From assembly GCF_963678635.1 (NCBI RefSeq), contig NC_087069.1, positions 30,854,776-30,918,775 on the forward strand: a stretch of 64,000 nt of DNA, given 5' to 3'. The translations under genes were made by a program, and so were the position numbers. Under the pieces are notes generated by a model. It was not told the origin of the DNA. It worked only from the letters and a program-made list of their open reading frames with translations, and did not search any database. This DNA comes from Symsagittifera roscoffensis (Eukaryota; Xenacoelomorpha; Acoela; Convolutidae). Shown piece by piece: positions 59,151 to 64,000 of this stretch (positions within the stretch are counted from its first letter, which is position 1; each line of letters opens with the position of its first letter).

Positions 59151-60860
59151 ATTTCTGTCACAAGATCTGAGTCAAGTTAGAAATCTCACTGAGTTAAGCT
59201 AGAAGTCTCTGAGAATTTCTGTCACGAGGTCTAAGTTTTGTTGGGAAGATCGAGAAATTAAGCTATAACTCTCTGAAAGTTCCTGTTCCCTGATATAAGT
59301 CTTGATAGTGTATGCTGAAATTCTCGGGAAAGAATACTGTCACGAGATCTAACTCGGGTTAGAAAACTCATTGATTTAAGCTAGAAATCTTTGAAAATTC
59401 CGCTCACGAGATCTAAGTCAAGTTAGAAACCTCGATAAGTTAAGCTAGAAAACTCTGAAAAATTCTGTCACCAGATGTAAGTCAAGTTAGAAATCTCATT
59501 GAATTAAACTAGAATTCTCTGAGAATTCCTGTTACAAGATCTAAGTTATAAAGGAAAGCTCGAGAAATTAAGCTAAAAAACTACGAAAGTTTCCCCTTAT
59601 AAGTCTTGATATTGTAAGCTGGATCTCTCGGGTAAAACCCTGTCACGAAATCTAATTCAAGTCAGAAATATCATTGAGTTAAGCTAGAAATATCTGATAA
59701 TTTCTGTCACAAGATCTGAGTCAAGTTAGAAATCTCACTGAGTTAAGCTAGAAGTCTCTGAGAATTTCTGTCATGAGGTCTAAGTTTTGCTGGGAAGATC
59801 GAGAAATTAAGCTAAAACTCTCTAAAAGTTCCTGTTCCCTGATATAAGTCTTGATAGTGTGTTCTGAAATTCTCGGGAAAAAATACTGTCACGAGATCTA
59901 ACTCGGGTTAGAAAACTCATTGATTTAAGCTAGAAATCTTTGAAAATTCCGCTCACGAGATCTAAGTCAAGTTAGAAGCCTCGATAAGTTAAGCTAGAAA
60001 ACTCTGAAAAATTCTGTCACCAGATGTAAGTCAAGTTAGAAATCTCATTGAATTAAACTAGAATTCTCTGAGAATTCCTGTTACGAGATCTAAGTTATAA
60101 AGGAAAGCTCGAGAAATTAAGCTAAAAAACTACGAAAGTTTCCCCTTATAAGTCTTGATATTGTAAGCTGGATCTCTCGGGTAAAACCCTGTCACGAAAT
60201 CTAATTCAAGTCAGAAATATCATTGAGTTAAGCTAGAAATATCTGAGAATTTCTGTCACAAGATCTGAGTCAAGTTAGAAATCTCACTGAGTTAAGCTAG
60301 AAGTCTCTGAGAATTTCTGTCATGAGGTCTAAGTTTTGCTGGGAAGATCGAGAAATTAAGCTAAAACTCTCTGAAAGTTCCTGTTCCCTGATATAAGTCT
60401 TGATAGTGTGTTCTGAAATTCTCGGGAAAACATACTGTCACGAGATCCAACTCGGAAGAAAACTCATTGATTTAAGCTAGAAATCTTTGAAAATTCCGCT
60501 CACGAGATCTAAGTCAAGTTAGAAATCTCGATAAGTTAAGCTAGAAGACTCTGAAAAATTCTGTCACCAGATGTAAGTCAAGTTAGAAATCTCATTGAAT
60601 TAAACTAAAATTCTCTGAGAATTCCTGTTACGAGATCTGAGTTATAATGGAAAGCTCGAGAAATTAAGCCAAAAAACTACGAAAGTTTCCCGTTATAAGT
60701 CTTGATATTGTAAGCTGGATCTCTCGGGTAAAATCCTGTCACGAAATCTAATTCAAGTCAGAATTCTCGATAGGTTAAGCTAGAAGACTCTGAAAATTTC
60801 TGTCAACAGATATAAGTCAAGTTAGAAATCTCATTGAGTTAAACTAAAAACCTCTGAGAA
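58677..60860. repeat. 549-bp higher-order repeat, four copies
   Basis: The (A/C)GAGGTCTAAGTTTTG block starts at 58677, 59226, 59775 and 60324, exactly 549 bp apart each time. Copies are near-identical with small changes such as TCATGAGG for TCACGAGG in the last two, which shows the order of duplication. Confidence 0.88.
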
Positions 60861-63800
60861 ACCCCTTCACCAGATGTAAATCAAGTGAGAAATCTCATTG
60901 AATTAAACTAGAAATCTCTGAGAATTCCTGTTACGAGATCTAATTTATAATGGAAAGCTCGAGAAATTAAGCTAAAAAACTTTGAAAATTTCCCGTTATA
61001 AGTCTTGATATTGTAAGCTAGATCTCTCGTGTAAAATCCTGTCATGAGATCTAACTCAAGTTAGAAACCTCATTGAGTTAAGCTAGAAGACTCTGAGAAT
61101 TTCTGTCCCAAGATCTGAGTCATGTTAGAAATCTCAATGAGTTAACCTAGAAGTCTCTGAGAATTTCTGTCACGAGGTCAAAGTTTTGTTGGGAAGCTCG
61201 AGAAATTAAGCTAAAGCTCTCTGAAAGTTCCTGTTTCCTGATATAAGTCTTGATAGTGTATGCTGAAAATCTCGGGAAAAAAATCCTGTCACGAGATCTA
61301 ACTCAAGTTAGAAGCCTCATTGATTTAAGCTAGAAGACTCTGATAATTTCTGTCACCAGGTCTAAGTCAAGTTAGAAATCTCGGTAAGCTAAGCTAGAAA
61401 TCTCTGAGAATTTCTGTCACAAGATCCAAATTAAGTTAGAAATTTCCATAATTTAAGCTAGAAGACTCTGAGATTTTCTGTCACCAGATGTAGGGTAAGT
61501 TAGAAACCTCATTGAGTTAAACCAGAAGTCTCAGAGAATTCCTGTCACAAGATCTGAGTCAAGATAGAAATCTCTTCAAGTTAAACAAAAAACCTTTGAG
61601 AATCCTTGTCATCAGATGTAAGTCAACTTAGAAATCTCATTGAATTAAACTAGAAGTCTCTGAGAATTCCTGTTGCGAGATCAAAGTTATAAAGAAAAGC
61701 TCGAAAAATTAAGCTAAAAATCTACGAAAGTTTCCCGTTATAAGTCCTGATATTGTAAGCTAGATCTCTCGGTTAAAATCCTGTCACGAGATCTAATTCA
61801 AGTTAGAAACCTCATTGAATTAAGCTACAACACTCTCAGAATTTCTGTCACAAGATCTGATTCAAATTAGAAATCTCAATGAGTTAACCTAGAAGTCTCT
61901 GAGAATTTCTGTCACGAGGTCTAAGTTTTGTTGGGAAGCTCGAGAAATTAAGCTAAAACTCTCTGAAAGTTCCTGTTCGCTGATATAAAACTTGATAGTG
62001 TATGCTGAAAATCTCGAGAAAAAGTCCTGTCGCGAGATCTAACTCAAATTAGAAACCTCATTGATGTAAGCTAGAAGACTCTGATAATTTCTGTCACCAG
62101 GTCTAAGTCAAGTTAGAAATATCGGTAAGCTAAGCTAGAAGAACTGATAATTTCTGTCACCAAATATAAGTCAAGTTAGAAATCTCATTGAGTAAAGCTA
62201 GAATTCTCTGAGAATTTCTGTCACAAGATCCAAGTCAATTTAGAAATCTCCATAATTTAAGCTTGAAGACTCTGAGATTTTCTGTCACCAGATGTAGGGT
62301 AAGTTAGAAATCTCATTGAGTTAAGCCAGAAGTCTCAGAGAATTCCTGTCACAGGATCTGAGTCAAGATAAAAATCTCTTCAAGTTAAACTAAAAACCTT
62401 TGAGAATCCTTGTCATCAGATGTAAGTCAACTTAGAAATCTCATTGAATTAAACTAGAAGTTTCTGAAAATTCCTGTCACGAGATCTAAGTTATGTTGAA
62501 AAGCTCGAGAAATTAAACTAAAACTCTCTGAAAGTTCCTGTTCCCTAATATAGGTCCTGATTTTGTAAGCCAGATGTCTCGGCAAAAAATCCTGTCAAGA
62601 GATCTAACTCAAGTTAGAAACCTCATTTTGTAAAGCTAGAGTTCTCTGAGAATTTCTGTCACAAGATCCAAGTAAAGTTAAAAATCTCTTTAAGTTCAGC
62701 TCAAAACCTCTGAGAATTCTTGTTACCAGATGTAAATCAAGTTAAAAATCTAATTGAGTTAAACTAGAAGTCTCTGAGAATTCCTGTCACGAGATCTAAG
62801 TTATGTTGGAAAACTCGAGAAATTAAGCTAAATATCTACGAAAGTTTCCCGTTATAAGTCCTGATATTTTAAGCTAGATATCTCTGTTAAAATCCTGTCA
62901 CGAGATCTAATTCAAGTTAGAAAACTCATTGAGTTAAGCTAGAAGACTCTGAGAATTTCTCTCACAAGATCCAAATCAAGTTAGAAATATCCATAATTTA
63001 AGCTAGAAGACTCTGAATTTTCTGTCACCAGATGTAAGGTTAGTTAGAAATCACATTCAGTTAAGCCAGAAGTCTCAGATAATTCCTGTCACAACATCTG
63101 AGTCAAGATAGAAATCTCTTCAAGTCAATCAAAAACCTTTGAGAATCCTTGTCATCAGATGTAAGTCAACTTAGAAAACTCATTGAGTTAAACTAGAAGT
63201 CTCAGAGAATTTCTGTCTCGAGATCTAACGTATGTTGGAAAGCACGAAAAATTAGGCTAAAGTTCTCTAAAAGTTCCTGTTACCTGATATAAATCTTAAT
63301 AATGATTGCTAGAAATCTCGAAAAAAAAACCTTTCACCAGATCTAATTCAAGTTAGAGATCTCGATGATTTTAGCTGAAAGACTCTGATAACTTCCGTCA
63401 CCAGATAAATGTCAAGTTAGAAATCTCATTGAGTAAAGCTGGAATTCTCCGAGAATTTTTGTCAAAGTTCCAAGTCACGTTAGAGTTATCTTTATGTTAA
63501 ACTAAAAACCTCTGATAAACCACGTCAGCTGATGTAAGTCAAGTTAGAAGTCTCATTGAAATAAACTAGAAGCCTCTGAAAATTTCTGTCACGAGATCTA
63601 AGTTACGTTGAAAAGCTCGAAAAATTAAGCTAAAAATCTATGAAAGTAACTGTTCCCTGATATAAGTCTTGATTTTGTAAGCCAGATGTCTCGGGAAAAA
63701 ATCCTGTCACAAGATCTAACTCAAGTTAGAAACCTCCTTGAGTAAAGCTAGAGTTCTCTGAGATATTCTGTCACAAAATCCAAGTCAAGTTAGAAATCTC

Positions 63801-64000
63801 TTTAAGTTAAGCTAAAAACCTCTGAGAATCCTGGTCACCAGATGTAAGTCAAGTTAAAAATCTCATTGAGTTAAACTAGAAGTCTCTGAGAATTCCTGTC
63901 ACGAGATCTAAGTTATGTTGGAAAGCTCGAGAAATTCAGCTAAAAAACTGTGAAAGGTCCTGTTCCCTGATATAGGTCTTGATATTGTAAGCTAGATGTC

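Larger units (their letters stand above)
51477..64000. repeat. 64-bp satellite array, right block
   Basis: The satellite family resumes directly after the Polinton and runs to the window end. The unit types are the same as on the left. A distinctive variant block, CTTTCACCAGATCTAATTC followed by AAGTTAGAGATCTCGATG, occurs at 63330 and also at about 30330, 33285 and 33895 on the other side of the element. Higher-order repeats of 549, 613 and 2163 bp are nested in it. No gene is seen; a 75-codon minus-strand frame at 55623-55850 is pure satellite. Confidence 0.93.

Noticed and set aside
1-64000. tRNA, rRNA or LTR retrotransposon
   Set aside because: No cloverleaf, rRNA core sequence, or gag-pol with flanking LTRs was found; the integrase belongs to the Polinton.

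Overview
This window looks like AT-rich repeat DNA from a nematode, most likely a Caenorhabditis relative. It holds one ancient mobile element of about 15.5 kb inside tens of kilobases of satellite. The nematode reading rests on very short candidate introns (58 and 96 bp), acceptors of the TTTTCAG/TTTTTAG type, and the gene set of the element. No ordinary host gene, tRNA or rRNA was recognised.

Layout. 1-2690: a diverged repeat family with a complex unit of several hundred bp. 2691-22370: a satellite with a basic unit of about 64 bp (consensus core CTGTCACGAGATCTAAGTC), organised into higher-order repeats of about 250 and 680 bp and carrying four copies of a 200-bp MITE-like element. 22371-24490: non-satellite spacer without a recognisable gene. 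24491-35903: satellite again, with 308, 552, 615, 1170 and 2955 bp duplications. 35904-51476: a Polinton/Maverick. 51477-64000: satellite again, with 549, 613 and 2163 bp repeats.

The Polinton. The minus strand, read from 43.76 kb down to 35.9 kb, carries a compact run of genes: a small membrane protein, two unknown proteins, an unknown protein with a C-terminal membrane segment, the FtsK/HerA-type packaging ATPase, a short upstream protein, the retroviral-type DDE integrase, the minor capsid (penton-like) protein, a small basic PX-type core protein, the major capsid protein and the adenovirus-type cysteine protease. The plus strand carries one unknown protein (43.8-44.5 kb) and the large protein-primed family B DNA polymerase (46.97-51.29 kb). 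Two more minus-strand genes (45.0-45.5 and 46.0-46.6 kb) are visible only when broken reading frames are followed. A short divergent promoter lies near 43.8 kb. Polymerase and integrase would replicate and insert the element; ATPase, protease and the two capsid proteins would build and fill a particle.

State of the element. Nearly every gene is broken by in-frame stops, frameshifts or both, no terminal inverted repeats are found, and the protease end runs into satellite about 10 bp after its stop. The copy is therefore a fossil, although the integrase core frame of about 277 codons is uninterrupted. Some frameshifts lie at homopolymers and could be assembly errors, but the many in-frame stops cannot all be.
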